13,859 nucleotides of DNA from an uncultured Opitutia bacterium (lineage in GTDB: Bacteria; Verrucomicrobiota; Verrucomicrobiia; Opitutales; UBA953). Shown in pieces: positions 13,438 to 13,859 of this stretch. Position numbers and translations under genes: made by a program. The stretch covers positions 1-13,859 of the forward strand of contig CALNBE010000160.1 in the NCBI GenBank assembly GCA_937874455.1, given 5' to 3'. The notes beneath the pieces are model-generated. The model ran no database searches and was not told where the DNA came from. It worked only from the letters and a program-made list of their open reading frames with translations. Every line of letters starts with the position of its first letter. Position 1 is the first letter of the stretch.

Positions 13438-13728
13438 TTAAACATTCGCTTCGCCGACAACTTTTGCGGCTTCTACGATGCGCACCACTCGCCAGCGCTT
13501 AAGCTTAGAGAGAGGGCGTGTTTCCATGATTTCGACCTTGTCTCCGAGTTTGCACTCGTTCTTTTCGTCGTGCACATGGAACACGGTCTTGCGTTTGATT
13601 TCCTTACCGTAAAGCGGATGGGGAATCTTGTAAAAGTAAGTAACCTTGATGGTTTTGTCGCCGGAGCGGCTGGTCACTTCCCCGACAAGGTCTTTGCGAC
13701 TGGCACGGGTCTGAGATTCGTCTGACAT
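13438..13728 (-). CDS. rpsQ: 30S ribosomal protein S17
   Basis: Primary 16S rRNA-binding protein of the 30S body with an OB fold. 96 residues (E. coli 84). After a polar N-terminus, the core runs RKDLVGEVTSRSGDKTIKVT (11-30), HPLYGKEIKRKTVFHVHDE (37-55) and the diagnostic KLGDKVEIMETRPLSKLKRW (60-79), followed by RVVRIVEAAK. It lies 23 nt after the rpmC stop and 35 nt before rplN. No Shine-Dalgarno is visible; the 5 nt before the ATG are TTACC within an AT-rich stretch. Confidence 0.98.
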   Translation of the reverse strand: MSDESQTRASRKDLVGEVTSRSGDKTIKVTYFYKIPHPLYGKEIKRKTVFHVHDEKNECKLGDKVEIMETRPLSKLKRWRVVRIVEAAKVVGEANV

Positions 13729-13751
13729 GGTAAAAACGGGTTGGTTGGCGG

Positions 13752-13859
13752 TTAGGCTTGAACGGCGGATTGCTTTTCCTTGGCGATGGTGGCCAAACGG
13801 GCTATGTCGCGACGGAGAGTGCGCAGCTGAATCGGATTCTCCACCTGACCAGTCACCTT
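13752..13859 (-). CDS. rpmC: 50S ribosomal protein L29, C-terminal part (cut by window edge)
   Basis: The last 35 codons and TAA stop of a minus-strand gene that continues beyond the window. The translation starts with KVTGQVENPIQLRTLRRDIA and continues RLATIAKEKQ. This matches the C-terminal half of L29 (the usual TGQLENPxRIRxxRRxIARxxT pattern), a two-helix protein near the peptide exit tunnel. Its place immediately before rpsQ is the standard position. It was not translated for me; I read it from the bases. Confidence 0.93.
   Translation of the reverse strand, partial: KVTGQVENPIQLRTLRRDIARLATIAKEKQSAVQA

Overview
The window is a bacterial chromosomal segment in which every gene I can support lies on the minus strand, so transcription runs from high to low coordinates. 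It holds most of a spc/alpha ribosomal-protein cluster (rpmC end, rpsQ, rplN, rplX, rplE, rpsN, rpsH, rplF, rplR, rpsE, rplO, secY, map, rpsM, rpsK, rpsD, rpoA, rplQ). After it come a small membrane-anchored zinc-ribbon protein, guaA, and an unrecognised membrane-anchored protein with a pseudopilin-like C-terminal motif.

The organism is most likely a free-living member of the PVC superphylum, probably Verrucomicrobiota. This is an inference from four things: rpmD is missing between rpsE and rplO (Chlamydia also goes straight from rpsE to rplO and secY), infA and rpmJ are missing between map and rpsM, the ribosomal proteins carry long low-complexity tails, and the 66-1442 protein ends in a motif common in hypothetical proteins of Verrucomicrobia and Planctomycetes. 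Phylum is not proven from this window.

Region 13859-9194 is the spc part: small- and large-subunit proteins packed with gaps of 3-64 nt. Region 9155-6831 holds secY (protein translocation channel, with an extra C-terminal membrane helix) and map (N-terminal methionine removal). Both act on nascent chains leaving the ribosomes encoded around them. Region 6739-3492 is the alpha part: rpsM, rpsK, rpsD, rpoA, rplQ. It includes an 83-nt leader before rpsD with a strong hairpin and a competing alternative hairpin. The ribosomal cluster ends at a good intrinsic terminator (3421-3463).

Region 3385-66 looks like a separate unit: the zinc-ribbon protein, guaA (GMP synthase) and the unknown protein, ending at a second intrinsic terminator (17-41). 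No intergenic gap exceeds about 130 nt, and I see no tRNA, rRNA, mobile element or CRISPR array. The most unusual genome-level signal is that almost none of the 20 visible start codons has a Shine-Dalgarno sequence at usable spacing, although these are normally among the most strongly translated genes. I found no wholly new system. The best leads are the SD-less translation signal, the rpsD leader, and the small TM plus zinc-ribbon protein next to guaA.
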